Source of the DNA: Eutreptiella sp. 'Long Island Sound 2002'
Lineage: Eukaryota; Euglenozoa; Euglenophyceae; Eutreptiales; Eutreptiaceae
Direction of reading: 5' to 3'
NCBI GenBank assembly: GCA_964036045.1
Contig: OZ038381.1
Coordinates: 118,746,343 to 118,810,342 of the forward strand
Length of the DNA stretch: 64,000 nt
A program made the translations under genes and the position numbers. The notes beneath the pieces are model-generated. The model saw nothing but the letters and a program-made list of their open reading frames with translations. It was not told the DNA's origin and made no database searches. Position 1 is the first letter of the stretch. Every line of letters starts with the position of its first letter. Positions 33,365 to 45,419 of the stretch are shown in pieces.

Positions 33365-33815
33365 GCAGCCAACGGTGGAATGCGGCAGAGAGCGACAGGA
33401 AGGCGACAGGGTGGCGACAGGAGGACGAAAGGGTGGCAACAGGGTGGCGACAGGAAAGCGGCAGGAAAGCGGCGGGAAAGCAACTGGTAGCGACAGGCAG
33501 GCGACAGCAAGCCGACAGGAGGGCTGCGACAGGAGGGCGACAGGAGGGCGACAGGGCGGCGACAGGGTGGCGACAGAGAGACGACAGGGAAGCTACAGGA
33601 AACAAGACATAGCGACAGGATAAGCGACAGGAAAGCGAAAGGAAGACGACAGGGAGGCATCAGGGCTAGCGGCGACAGGGAAGCGACAGGGAAGCGACAG
33701 GAGAAAGTGACAGGAGAGCAACAGGAGAGCGACAGGAGAGCGGCAGGGTGTTTTTTTGCGACAAGAAGGCGACAGGAAGGCGGCAGGAAGGCGACAGGAA
33801 GGCATTGGCAAATAC
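33365..33815. repeat. GCGACAGG minisatellite, array 1
   Basis: Units of 10-11 bp built on GCGACAGGRA(G) run for about 450 bp with frequent substitutions. The same unit makes array 2 at 34790-35535 in the same orientation. Confidence 0.92.
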
Positions 33816-34117
33816 AAAAATCAATAGACTAGGCATGGAACGTAAGTTGAAACCTATTTTGCACGGGCAGAAGCATGAGCTGCAAAAACAACATGTTTGA
33901 AAGCCTTCGAAAGCGGAATGGGTATGAATCGTATGATGGGACATTTTTTGGCTGGGCAGGAGCAGAGGTAGATTGTATGTTCAAGCTGTTTTTGCATTGG
34001 CAAAATCCGGGCCACCAAAAAAAAGGATCAAATGGCAGCGTATGGAATAGAAATTGAAGCCCATTTTGCATCAGCAAAAGCACAGGCTGAGAAAAGCAAC
34101 ATGGTTGGTAGGCTTAC
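33816..34117. other. Flank of the Harbinger relic with an internal duplication
   Basis: Two diverged ~70-bp segments (from about 33836 and 34038) share the pattern TATGGAA...ATTTTGCA...GCA...ACATG, about 200 bp apart. No coding sequence was recognised. Confidence 0.4.
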
Positions 34118-34390
34118 GTGCGTGAGGATGTTGTGAGGATGCTAAATAGCCAAATAGATGTCTGTTTGATTTGTATAGTAGATTGCTCTTTCATCATTGC
34201 ACCTCAGGAGCGCATTGCTATTGAGAACACATTCTCCAACATCAAGAAGTTTGGCCTTTTTCATCGAGTTAAGAGTCGAGGTGCATCGTACGAATATAAC
34301 GAGCTGACCTACTTCCTCTTGGCGGCGTGTGTACTACATAATTGTGAGATTCAGTTAGATTTTACAAAATGGTTGCTAGCCTACAGCTGA
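34118..34390 (+). pseudogene. PIF/Harbinger-type transposase C-terminal relic
   Basis: About 90 codons are open. Within them RIAIENTFSNIKKFG, then about 25 residues later LLAACVLHN, match the end of DDE_4 (PIF/Harbinger) transposases, where an R-x-x-x-E...F...K helix precedes a conserved LHN. The preceding DDE core with the first two Asp residues is not found, and the frame lacks a proper start. This is a fragment of a DNA transposon, lying between two arrays of one minisatellite. No terminal inverted repeats or TTA/TAA target duplications were identified. Confidence 0.6.
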
Positions 34391-34789
34391 GCGGCCATGC
34401 AAATGTGCATAGTAGATCAACAAGGGTGTTGGGAATTTAGGATTGTCATACACGGCAAACGATTGGAGCATTGAACTGCGATTTGCATTATTGCTTTGCA
34501 CACCCTTGGGGAGGTTGGCTAAGGCGCAATGTGACAATCTGGCCTGAACAAAGAACATTTTTGTTACAATGGAACTCCCCATTTGAGGTGTTTGTGGCTT
34601 TCCGCGTCGAATTGTTTTTCACAACCAAATCATGCCATTTGCACAAATAAATGGGGGATCAAAGAGTGAGACAACAAGAATGGATATGCTTGCCAGCCAC
34701 AAGATGGTGAAACACAAGGCAAAAGGGAAAGATCTCAACAACGACAACCTTTCTTTTTCCCTCGCCCCGAAAAACGCCAAAAATGCGAC
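34391..34789. other. Region after the transposase relic, no gene seen
   Basis: This is AT-richer than its surroundings, with no coding motif. It probably belongs to the same DNA transposon relic. Confidence 0.4.
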
Positions 34790-35535
34790 AGCCAGGCAAC
34801 AGGAAAGCGAAAGGGAAGCGACAGGTAGGCGACAGGCAGCCGAGAGGAAGGCGACAGGCAAGCCACAACAATGAAGCAGGGGAGCGATGGGGTAACCCAT
34901 TGGGTGAGAGGGAGGCAACAGGGAGGCGACAGGGAGGCGACAGGGAGGCGACAGGAAGGTGACAGGCAAGCAACAGGCAAGCGACAGGCAAGCGACAGGA
35001 GAGCGACAGGTTACCACTTTCGGCGACAGGGAGGGGACAGGGAGGCGACAGGGAGGCGAAAGGGAGGCGAAAGGGAGGCGAGAGGAAGGCGACAGGCAAG
35101 AGACAGGCAAGCGACAGGCAAGCCACAGGAGAGCGACAGGTTGCCACGTTGGGCGACAAGGTGGCGACTGGGAGGCAACAGGGAGGCGACAGGGAGGCCA
35201 CAGGAAGACGACAAGCAAGCGACAGGAGGGCGATAGGGAGGCAACAGGAAGCAGCGATAGGAGAGCGACAGGAAGGAGCGACAAGAGGGCGACAGGAGAG
35301 CGACAGGAAGGCGGCAGGCAAAAAGTAGGATGGCGACAGGAAACAACAGGAAGCGACAGAATAGCGACAGGAGTGCGGCATGAAAAGTGACAGGGAAGCA
35401 ACAGGGGAGCGACAGGGGAGCGACAGGGGACCGACAGGGAAGCGACAGGCAAGCGACAGGGGAGCGACAGGGGGCCAAAAGTGCCGAAAAAGCGACAGGG
35501 AGGTGACAGGGAGGCGACAGGATGGCGACGGGGGA
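34790..35535. repeat. GCGACAGG minisatellite, array 2
   Basis: This is the same 10-11-bp unit as array 1. A longer internal period of about 120 bp is visible, marked by GGTTACCAC near 35009 and GGTTGCCAC near 35129. Highly biased frames stay open on both strands and are not genes. Confidence 0.92.
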
Positions 35536-35639
35536 GCGGGGGGGCCCAAATCTATTGGTCCATGTGGACTGCGTGCACGTTTGAGCCGAAAATACAGGAA
35601 ATGGCAGAAAAATGGCCAAAAATGCGCAAAAATGCACAA

Positions 35640-36560
35640 AGAAATTCCACTTCCTTCCTCGTTCTTGCAACGAGGTCCTGGTCTCCCTTACCAATAAACT
35701 CATGCTGCAGGTGTTGCCAACACACTGGGCACACACCAAGCTGGCCGTGCTTTATAAAAAGGGCAACCTCCATTCAGCCGTAAACTACCGCCCTATTTCC
35801 CTCCTAAACTCCTGCGACAAACTGATTGCCAACTGGCTGCTTGCCGTGCTAGATGGGCTCACGACCTAATACAAAGTAGTAAACGCCTGGCAAAAAAGGG
35901 AGGACTCAAATGCCGCCGCACTACAGACCACATTTTTGCGGTCATCCAAGCCCTCCAGGTACACCCAAACTCATACCACCTTCACATGGATTTCGAGAAA
36001 AACATTTGCCAGTGTGGTCTCACATGCTGTGGTGCCTAATTGAATACTACAACCTGCCAACAGAGCTCATCCGTTGCCTTCCGCTGCTTTACCGTGACAC
36101 CAAGGACGCCCCCCTCGTCGGAGGGGGGACCCTTTATCGTTACGCCCAACTCAAGGGTGTCCATCAAGGCTGGTCCCTGTCCCCCCTACTTTTTCTTCTG
36201 TATTTCAATGCCTTCTTCTTCAACGCCTCCTTCCTCCCCCCCTTGGACTGATCTCACCAATACTGGACATGCTTTCATTGATGACAAATGGTATTGCAGC
36301 TCAGACTGATCCCCCATCCAGGCCCTTATTGATTTCTTCACCACCGCCGGCGAGAAACTGGGCATGAACATGAACATGACCGAAACGGAAGTCCAGGCCC
36401 TCAATTTTACCATTCTTCGGCCGTCATCATGTCAAGTGGCCACCTTGTAACTCAATATTGCGCTCAATTCACATCATAACTGAGGTATGTTGTGGGAGTA
36501 CATACTTTGGTGCCCAACATATCCCGGACCTAGCCAATAAATCCCTCTGAGCTTGGCAGA
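35640..36560 (+). pseudogene. LINE-C: fossil non-LTR reverse transcriptase
   Basis: Pieces in different frames give a typical LINE RT: KLAVLYKKGN and NYRPISLLNS near 35740-35810, LHMDFEKN near 35980 (the first catalytic Asp step), GVHQGWSLSPLLF near 36155-36195 (normally GVRQGCPLSPLLF), and AFIDD near 36270 for the polymerase site, followed by EKLGMNMN. Stops and frameshifts between each piece make it inactive. Neither endonuclease nor RNase H was found nearby. It differs from LINE-A and LINE-B in sequence. Confidence 0.8.
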
Positions 36561-36764
36561 CCAAAGCCACCATGTGGGCGATTTGGGTCAGTCCCAAATC
36601 ATGGGTTCACTTGGTGACCCTGCCATTCCTAAATCCAGGGGGGTTTGGTCGACGCTCCAAAGGTGTGTTGGACACATAGCACTTAGTTCCAATTCTGGGG
36701 CACATCCCGGTCCAAGTCGGACATGTGCTCCATGCAGGTTATGTGACACGTCATGTGACGGGTA

Positions 36765-36985
36765 CTCCGTGTATTGTACTGTATTGCCTTGTACTATACT
36801 GTCTTGTACTTTAGTGTACAGAACTGTCATGTCATTTACTGTAGTGTAGTGTACTGTACTGTACTGTATTGTACTGTACTGTACTGTACTGTACTTTACT
36901 TTACTGTACTGTACTTGTACAGCACTTGTACTTCTACTGTACTGTGTATTGTACTACATTGTGCTATATTGTATGGATACAGCAA
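36765..36985. repeat. TGTAC-type simple repeat
   Basis: Imperfect repeats of TGTACTGTACT and TGTATTGTACT fill about 220 bp, and the strand is nearly free of stops in places. The TACTGTA units are partly self-complementary. Confidence 0.85.
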
Positions 36986-37858
36986 TTCTGGTTGCTGCAA
37001 CACACAACAATCACCCGCTCCAACCCCCAAACGACCCCTCCAACTTTCAGCTGGCCAGGAACCTCCCCTTGGCCCGGGGCTGTAGAATTTTTCGAGAGGT
37101 ATGTCTGCGTGCCTTGGTTGAAAATTTGCACCGCTTCGTGTAATTTTGTTTTGTTCTACGAACAAAGCAAAACGCAAATCAGGCATGTTGTGGCTCCTCG
37201 CTGCTGTACCATAATCCACAGAGGCGTACAGAGGCCATAGAAACACATGTTGTTCATTGGGTTGGCGGGTTGGCGCCCTGCCATTCCAGGTGCAAGGACT
37301 GTGATGAGAGGAAACTAGAAACCGCACGCATGCCGGGTCGTTTGGTATGTGTGCTGTGTTGTCTAGCAGTTGTGCCTGTAGGCGGGTGTGAGTTACTGCT
37401 CCCTAGGTTGCCTTACTTGTAGGCCACACCTGTTATTGGAGAAAAGGTGACGTGAGGGAGTGTACAACAAAAGTATTGGGGTGTTCGCGTCGCTGGTTGT
37501 TTTGTCTGCTCCTTTGCCTGGTGTGTGGCGGCAGAAGTTTATTTGCTTTGCAACTACTTGTTTAGGCCGCTGAGGCGCAAATTACAGAAGTTACTTGTAT
37601 TTGGGTTACTTGAAGCCTACAATAGCTTACCATGAATGAGTTGTTTTTCAACAGTGATAAAGCACTTGTAATGGGTGTGTCTGCTTCGCGCTGTAGGGCT
37701 TTCCTTTGAACACGTGTTAGTTCCACAGCCGAATGCGTCGAACCTTAATTGTTGTTGATGATGCAAATAACTGGAATGCGAAAATTCGAGTTCTGCTCTG
37801 CGCTCTGATTGGGAGATAAAGGTCGTTACTGGGGCTTTTTATGTGATACTGATACACG
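36986..37858. other. Region without a recognised gene
   Basis: No motif, long frame or tandem repeat was found in this roughly 0.9-kb stretch. Confidence 0.5.
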
Positions 37859-40800
37859 AGGTAGGTAGGTAGGTGCACTCGGTAGTGGAGAAGCGCCCCA
37901 TGGTTCCCGCTGGCGTTGCTGCTGTGACGAACAGGAAGACGCTCCGCGCTTGAAGAGGGGAGGCGACTTACATCCTGCTAGACCTGACTAGTGGCCCCCA
38001 ACAAAGCGGCCCCGGGCAAAACCGGGAGGGCTGATCGCCGCCAGCGTGACGTACTTGTCTCGCCGGGAGGGTGTGCCTCCGTGCTTGCGCACATCTCCTC
38101 CTTTGGGGGGGACCCTCGGGGTTCACCGGACTTTCTGGCGTATCCCGTTCCCAAGGCATGCATGCATGCTCTTGGTATTGGGGTTCAGAGGCTCTTGGGT
38201 GTCGCACGCTCCGCCTTGAGTCCCAAGGCAGCGGTGGCCTTAGGATGCAGTCTTACCACCTGGCACATGGCACGGGCTGCCTCAGTACCCAGGCTATGGA
38301 CACCGGGTTTCCTATTGTTGTGTGGCGCTTGAGTTTTGGTCTGGGTTCCGTGGTGACTCCGCCATTCCTGGCCGGGGTCTAGGGTGCGTGTGCTTGGGCT
38401 CGGCTTTTGGCTTTGCCCCGCCATTTCTGGCTGGGTTTCGTGGTGCGTGCGTTGGGGGTCGGGTTCAGCGGTAGACTCGCCACTCCTGGCTGGGGTCTAG
38501 AGGGTGTGTGCCTGGACACGGGTTTTGATCGCGCACCACCTTTTGTGGCTAAGGTTATTGGTGTGTGTGTGTGGGTTTTGGTTTTGCACGCACTTCGCTT
38601 TTTTCTGGTTTTGGTGTTTGGCCGTGTGGCCTCTTGCGTGCGCCGCGTCCGTCTCCTGCCTCCTTCTGGTGGGGCTGCCTTTGGCGTTGGGGTGTGCGGG
38701 GGTTGCCGTGGGTGGCAATTGTTCCCCCCCCTTCCCCTTTTGTATTTTTTTTCAGACTGCGGGGGGGGTGTGGTTTTGGGCCCTGTCGTGTCGTGGCTTT
38801 GTGGTGTCCGCCGCTGTCTGTCCCGGTCTTGGATCTCTTGATCTCCGTCCCCCCTTCCCCTTTCGTGTGGGCTGCGCCCATGTTTTTTTTTCTGCCCGCC
38901 ACTTCTCCAGTGGGGTGTGTGCCGGCGTGTCCGGGGTGTCCTTACCTCTGGTGGGCCGCTGCTCTCGGCTGGGTGTCGCCTGGTTTGGCAGGGCGGTCCT
39001 CCGGTATTCTTTCAGGGGGCCCCGTGGGTTTCGCCTTCGGTGTTGCCTGCCTTGGGGGTTTGCCCGCCTCTTGTGGAGTGGGTGTGAGGCTTCCCGGCTG
39101 TCAGTCTGTCTGTTGCCCCCCCTTTTTTTTTTCGTCTGTTGTGTGTGTTCGTTTCTGTTTTTCTTGGGGGGGGGGGTCTGCCTGTTCCTCCCTCTGCCTT
39201 TCCTGGGCTGGTGCACGCACTGGTCAGACTTTGGTGTGGCTAACCGGGTTGCTTTGGGTGCTTGCGCTTGACTGGGCCATGCCCCAGCCCCATGGGTCAG
39301 GTGAGTTATGTACACGCTTGGCCTGGTGGCCTCTCCTGTCAGGTTAGGTTCTGGCTCTGCCGGCCCGGCGGTTGCGCTGGGCGGTTTCGTGTGGTCCTGG
39401 GTTAAGGGGGTTGGGGCTTTCTGTATCCCCCCGCCTTTGTGGTGCCCGCTTTAACTTTCTGGTGGCGGCTTGTGCGGGCGGGCCGTCACCGTCTTTGCCG
39501 GGCGTGCGGTGGCCCCTAGCCGGTGTGCGGCGGGCTGGTGTGGCGTTGTCCCACGGTTGTGGGCACGTTTCCGCCCCTTCTGGGGCGTGCGGCGGCTTGC
39601 TCGGGTTAGACTCATGGTTAGTGTCCCTTGCTTTGGTGCTGCGGTGTGATTTGGTGCGCTGTGCTGTGTCGTGCCGTGCTTTGCCGTGCGGCGCCGTGCT
39701 GGTCTGTGCTGTGTTGCGGTGCACGCTGCTCTGTCATGCCGTGCCGCGCCGTGTCGTGCCGTGGTGTGTCGTGCTGTGGCGCGGCTGGCTGCGCCCTGTT
39801 GTGCCGCGCCGCGCCGTGTTGTGTTGTGGTGTGTCGTGTCGTGGGGTGCCTTGTCGTGGTGCGTTGCACAGCGGTGCGCTTTGGTCCGGTGTGCCGGGTT
39901 GCCTCGTGTTGCGCCGTGTATCGCTGTGTCGTGGTGTGTCCTGGGCCCATTCTACTGCCGTTCCGGCGTTTGGTGGGGTCCGCGCTGGTTAGACTGCCCT
40001 GTTTCGCCGTGTGGGACGCGGGCCGAGGTTATGTGGCTGGCTGGTAGCTGAGGGCGCGGGGTGATGTGGCTGGTTGGATCCATGCTGCAGGGGTCCGGGT
40101 GTGCCGTTCGGGTTGGAGGGTCAGGCGGGCGTCCGCGGGGTTGCCCTTCCTGGGGGCCTGTGCCTTGGTCCTGTGTCCTCTGGGGGTCCTTGCCCCTAGT
40201 CTTGGGTGTCGCGGCCGTGTCCTCTTCCTCTTCTGGTGCCTGTGCTGTTGCCTGTGTGTTGGCCCTTGCTGCAGCCGGGGTCGTTGCCCGGCGGTGAAGG
40301 CGTGGTGGTGGGCTGCGCGGCGGTGTTCTCGGCGGCTCCCTCGGTAGGTGTGGTCCCTTCTCCCCGTGTGGGTGTGTGCCCTCCATCCCCTGTGCGGGGT
40401 CCGGTGGTCGGTGGGCATGAGCCGGTGGGGTTCTTGCGGCGTGAAGTCCGTGCTTCGGCGGCGCATCTTGGCGGGCGTGCGCCTCCGGGGGTCGCGCTGT
40501 TTTGGCTGGGGGTAGGGCGGTGCTGGTCCTCTTGTTGTGGCGTGCCCTTCCTGTGTGTGCGCCCTGGTGCCCGTCATTGCGCTCTGTCCCTCTGTGCCAC
40601 GACCCCTGGTCCTTCCCCTTCGTGGCCGTGGCCCTCGCCCACTGATACACAAGCTGCCCTTCGTTTACGCGGTGTGTTTGTCTTGGGACCTGTACTTTCG
40701 TTTTCTTTCGTCGTTTGCTTTCTTCATCGCTTTGCGTTTACGGGCAGGCTCTGTCTTACCCACGTTTGCTAGCGCCATGGTGTGTCTTTGCCCCATCGTG

Positions 40801-40890
40801 ACTGTGTGCATGGTATTTGTACTTTTGTTGTGTTCGCCATTTTGTTCTGGCCCACCAAATACTTACTGTGTGCGTTGTCAGGCGTAGGTG
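37859..40890 (-). mobile_element. Inverted, shorter copy of the cap/satellite block
   Basis: Read on the minus strand this copy ends with cap and ACCT tail, like the block at 13250-22700. On the + strand it starts with (AGGT)4 at 37859-37874, then the diverged cap to about 38330. Next come three or four satellite monomers (CACTCCTGGCTGGGGT-type anchors near 38355, 38420 and 38487, about 65 bp apart). A long G/T-rich tract, whose complement resembles the C/A-rich tract, follows to about 40890. Module M is not clearly present. The far end is set by composition and is uncertain by a few hundred bases. Confidence 0.65.
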
Positions 40891-41640
40891 CTTTCTTATG
40901 TTTTATTGGTCTCACAGGCAAGCATGCTGACAGAGCGACAAAAGGAGAAGTAAAGTAAAGCGCAGTTGCACAGATGAAGACCCAGTGTACAATATGAAGT
41001 GGGTTCATGCACTGAGTGATGTGGAAAAAGACAACAATACTCTCTGCTCTGTGTGTGTCTTGTCTGTTTGCTTTTGATTTCGATTTTGTTTTGGCATGGA
41101 CCAGCACTGCCCACAGGAGTGCGACTGTGGAAGTGCCTTCATTTGTTTTTTATTTTGAAAAAAGATATATTTGTTTGAAGAAACATATGCATGCAGGTGC
41201 CAGCACGACGCACAGCTAACTTTCACACAGTGCAGGGCTGTTGGGGTGAACAGTGCATTGTTGTAGGCACTGTGGCATGGGTGCTTTTATCTGGGTAGCC
41301 GTTTATGGCCTTGTGCCCACTGTTTGTATGATAACGTGATACTATCTTTTTTGTGATATGTGTGGGCGGGCACGGCACTCGTACACTGCTTCTCAGCCAT
41401 TGCCAGCAGGTGTGCAGCGGGCTTGGGGGGGGGGGGGTTGCAGGAGTGCAGGTGCCTGCCGGTAGCACGGATGTGCGCCGCGATTGCGCGCGGATGAATA
41501 ATTGTAGATCTATTTGTACATGACTGTCTTTTACCTTTCGGCATGCTTTTTATCTGCCCGGCATGCTTTTTGATCGTAAACATCCACGATCTTGATTGTG
41601 CCTGTGCTGGGGGTGGCCAAGGGTTCTACACCCCATTACC
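40891..41640. other. Region without a recognised gene
   Basis: This is AT-richer sequence with a G-run near 41427. Only short frames occur and no domain was seen. Confidence 0.5.
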
Positions 41641-41820
41641 TTCGAGGTAGGGGGGCGTAGAGGGGGGTATAGGAGGGGGGTGTAGGGGCGGTAGGGGGGG
41701 GGTGTAGGGGGGGTAGGGGGGGGATGTAGGGGCGGGTAGGGGGGGGTAGGGGGAGTAGGGGGGGAGGTAGGGAGGGTGGGGGGGGCAGGTAGGAGGGGGG
41801 AGGTAGGAGGGGGGTATAAT
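41641..41820. repeat. G-rich GTAGGGGGG repeat
   Basis: Runs of four to eight G separated by GTA, TA or GA repeat for about 180 bp. Many tracts meet the four-run pattern of G-quadruplexes on the + strand. A shorter relative occurs at 43073-43125. Confidence 0.9.
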
Positions 41821-43072
41821 TTGATGTGCCGGGGGTCAGGGGGGGCAGTGGTCAATCGGGAGGTCAGGCAGGCATTTGTACATAACTGGCATCTCAGCAT
41901 CACAGGCAGCAGTGCAGTGCCAGTCTGGAGCACTGGTGTATCAGCCTGTCAGCCAGTCAGCCAGTCAGCGTCTCCCACCTCCTATTTGTGTGCCTCCCCT
42001 TTGTTTGTTCTGCCAATATGCCTGGCACATGTATCACCAGGGAACTAAGATCATTGCCTTTGGCATGGCCAACAATGACACAAAGCTGACCTACCTCTGA
42101 CTCTGTTCCTTTGACTTGCATGTGTTTGGACCATGTATTTACAGTGAGGTGAATAACAAGTGCACATCTCAGTGCGCGAATTTACGTGAAGCCTCACTGG
42201 TGCACTGTCTTTTTTTGTTTGCCAACGGGGAGATTGAATTCGATTGAACCGAAGGAGTACTGCAAGAATTGGCATCACCGACATTTGGGGATCTTTTCAG
42301 GATGACATGATTGAATGGCCATGATTTACACGGACCTTCAGGTACCGCTTCAGGATTTTTTTTGTATTTCTGTTTGGTTTTGCTGGCAGTCAGGCCCTTC
42401 AGTTTTTTTTTGGATGCTTGTGGGTACTGCCAGCGCAGATGCAGGCCCAGGTTTCAGTGTAGCCTCAGCAGCTCAGTTCAAGTGCGTCAGTGCAGATGTT
42501 TGAAGCTGGCTTTTTGTTTTTTGCAGTGTGTGGATAAGCCAGACAGCATGGACAGCGACCAGAGATGCAGTCCATGATGCATGTTGTTTGGAGCTCCACT
42601 GTAAATCATTGTGAGCCACCCCCACAGTGTACTGTAGGGCATTCAAGGTCGCTGCTCCTGTCATCCCTGCTCCTCAATGACAGTCAGTTTGTATGCAGGT
42701 GTTTGCTCTGTGCCGGGACGCTTTGAACAAGAAAAAACCAGTGTGGGTCCATAGAGCAGTCTGCCTCATGAGGCAGTTTCGTCCCTCTACTGTCTTAGAA
42801 GGGGAGTGTAACTGAATGAAACTGTCGCAGAGATGGCATGCATTGCCAGCGACGGCGACTGTGCAAAAACAAGATAGAAATCAATAACACTGATTTAGCT
42901 GGCCCCGCTTGCCGTCTTGCTGCACTGTTCCACAGCGCCTTGTTCTTACATGATTTGGACAGAGGGATCGATCATCATCTGGTGTGCACCGCCTTGTTGC
43001 TCTGCTGGCTTCTAGTATAATCTAAAACATCCAAGCGGCATGGATTTGGATACAACTAGAGATCTATTGCAG
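41821..43072. other. Region without a recognised gene
   Basis: Mixed composition, with a (CAGTCAGC)-like short repeat near 41950. No protein domain was found. Confidence 0.5.
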
Positions 43073-43125
43073 GTAGGGGGAGGTAGGGGGGGGATGGGCT
43101 GTGTTGGGGGGGAGGGGAGGGAGTA
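43073..43125. repeat. Short G-rich repeat related to 41641-41820
   Basis: AGGTAGGGGG-type units and longer G-runs extend over about 50 bp. Confidence 0.75.
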
Positions 43126-43559
43126 GGATCATACACACAGAAGGCGGTGCACACACAAGGCTGGGCATACACAAAGCGGAATGCAAATTACCAAATGCCG
43201 TGCTACGTGTCGCGCGCGGACGCAGCAGAAGAAGAAAAAACAAAGAAAAAGACCCACAGCGAGAGAAAATAAAGGTAAAAATCATTCCTTACGACCTCAG
43301 GGACCCCCCTAAATATTTTACGCCGCTGTTTGGCGAGGTCGCAAAATTTAGGACACTCACAGAAAAAGAACAACAACAGGGTCGCGACGGCGACGAGATT
43401 GAGCGTTGCTTGCCCCAAAACACCTAGCAAAGTGCGTGTCCGTGGCGCTAGGGACTTGTGCGCGCCCCAACCACAAGGAAAGGGAACACACACATAAAGA
43501 AGAACAAAAGAAAGCGAGCGGAAACAAAACACACACAAACAACAACGTCACCAATGGCC

Positions 43560-45000
43560 GCCAAGACGCAAATATGTCACATGCCATGCAACGCTAAATC
43601 ACACCGCCACGAAATGCACAACGATAACCGCACCAGCAAGGAAAGCCAACTAGAGGTGTCACCGAATGAATGACTATGCCCAACCCCGCACACATAGGGA
43701 ACAAAAGATATGCCCGTACATGCATGCCCGTACTGCCGCAAGCAAAACAAGGCCACCACCGCCACGGAAGAGCAAAATGGTATGAAGGGGCAAAACGGGG
43801 GAACACAAAACCATCAAATGAGGGAAGAACGCACGGAGGAAGCCACACACAACCGAGGGGAAGCACAACACACACAAAAACAAAAAAACAAAAACTAAAT
43901 ATACACAACATGCACAAGCGGCACCCACCGCACTGGCCGCCGAGACACAAGTGTAAGTATGTTACATGCCGCGCTACACTACGCAACGAACACGAGATAA
44001 GAACGGCAACCACGGCAAAAAGGGTGACCATGAGGTGTAATCGAGACGTGCCCGTCCCGAGATGTGCCCACGTGCCCACCCCCGCCCGGAAGCCCTCTTA
44101 CATAGGGAGCGAAAGGGAGCGCAAGGTATGCCCACCCGTGCATGCTGCCGCCAGCGCAACAAGACCACCACCGCCGCGAAGAAGCAAAATGGTATGGAGG
44201 AATACGAAGGAGGCCAAGAATGACGGGAAGGACGGGCGTGGGAAACCACACACAACCACGAGAAGGAACAACACGCCATTACAAAAATACAAAAATCATA
44301 CCAGCCGCGACACGAGAAACGCCGGGAATACATACCCACACCCACCCCCTTGCATAGGGAACAAAAGGTATGCCGCCGCACACAAACGAGTAGTAGGCAT
44401 AGAGGGAGCGACACACCGCCACTAAGAGCGCAAGTATGTTACATAGAACGCACGAAAGTGAACAGCCGAGAGCCATGCCCACCCCCACACGCTGGCAAAA
44501 GAAGAGACAGGTATGCCCACACACACACAAGTGACCAGCACCCACCACCGCACGCCGTACACACAGGGAATGAAGGGCATGCCCGCACATGCAAGTCGCC
44601 GCAAGCACGACACGACCGCCATCGCCACAGACAAGCAACATGGTATGGAGGGACAGGAAGGGTGAAGAAAGTGCGCCCACACAGAAACAAAAGTGCAAGT
44701 ATGTTACATGCCGCGCTACGCCACGCAACGAAGAGCGCAACGATAACCACGCCAACGACCAACAAAGGTGTGTGACCAGCCAAGGGGAGTAGTAGTGATA
44801 AAATGCCAACCCCCGCACGCTCGCTTGCATAGGGAGCACGAGGGAACACCAAGTGTGCCGCCGCCGCAGCAAGCAAAACAAGATAAGATATGGGTAAGGA
44901 GGGACAAGTGCAAGTATGTTACATGCCACGCCGCGGCACACAAACAGGGAAGGCAACGAACAAAGTTAACCAACGAGGTATGTAGAGCCGTGCCCACCCC
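43560..45000. repeat. Degenerate tandem array with TATGTTACATG anchors
   Basis: Two anchor blocks alternate: (A/G)CAAGTATGTTACATGCCGCGC-like sequence near 43569, 43951, 44431, 44692 and 44910, and CATAGGGA(A/G)C...TATGCCC near 43694, 44101, 44355, 44571 and 44828. Spacing between like anchors is about 220-260 bp at the right end and larger at the left, so units vary in length. Minus-strand frames through it are Cys/Leu-rich and shift between units. They are treated as composition effects. Confidence 0.75.
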
Positions 45001-45419
45001 CACACGCCCGGCCGTACTGTGCAGCCGCCCGAAGGCCCACACCCCCATCCATCCCCTGTCTCACAGGACCCAGCAGGAGGGAAAGAAGAGGACCCGGGAA
45101 CCAGGACCAAGGAAGCAGGCAAGGAGAAAGACCGAGACAAACACCAGGGCGGAGGCAGGGAAAAGATGCCTGCCAGGGAGGAGGGCGGGCAAACGAAGAG
45201 TGGGGGAAAGAGTAAAGAGCGACGAAACCACGAAAGAAACAGGAGGTAGCCAGCAGCCAAGCGAGGGACGGGCGCGAAGAAGGGGGCACGGCAAGCACAC
45301 GACGAGCACAACATCGCAAGAAAGCACGGGAGAGGGGGGCACTAGGGGGACAGACGATGGGCAGCACCACGCACCACAGCACGCACCGCACAGACACCAC
45401 ACACACCGCACGCACCCAC

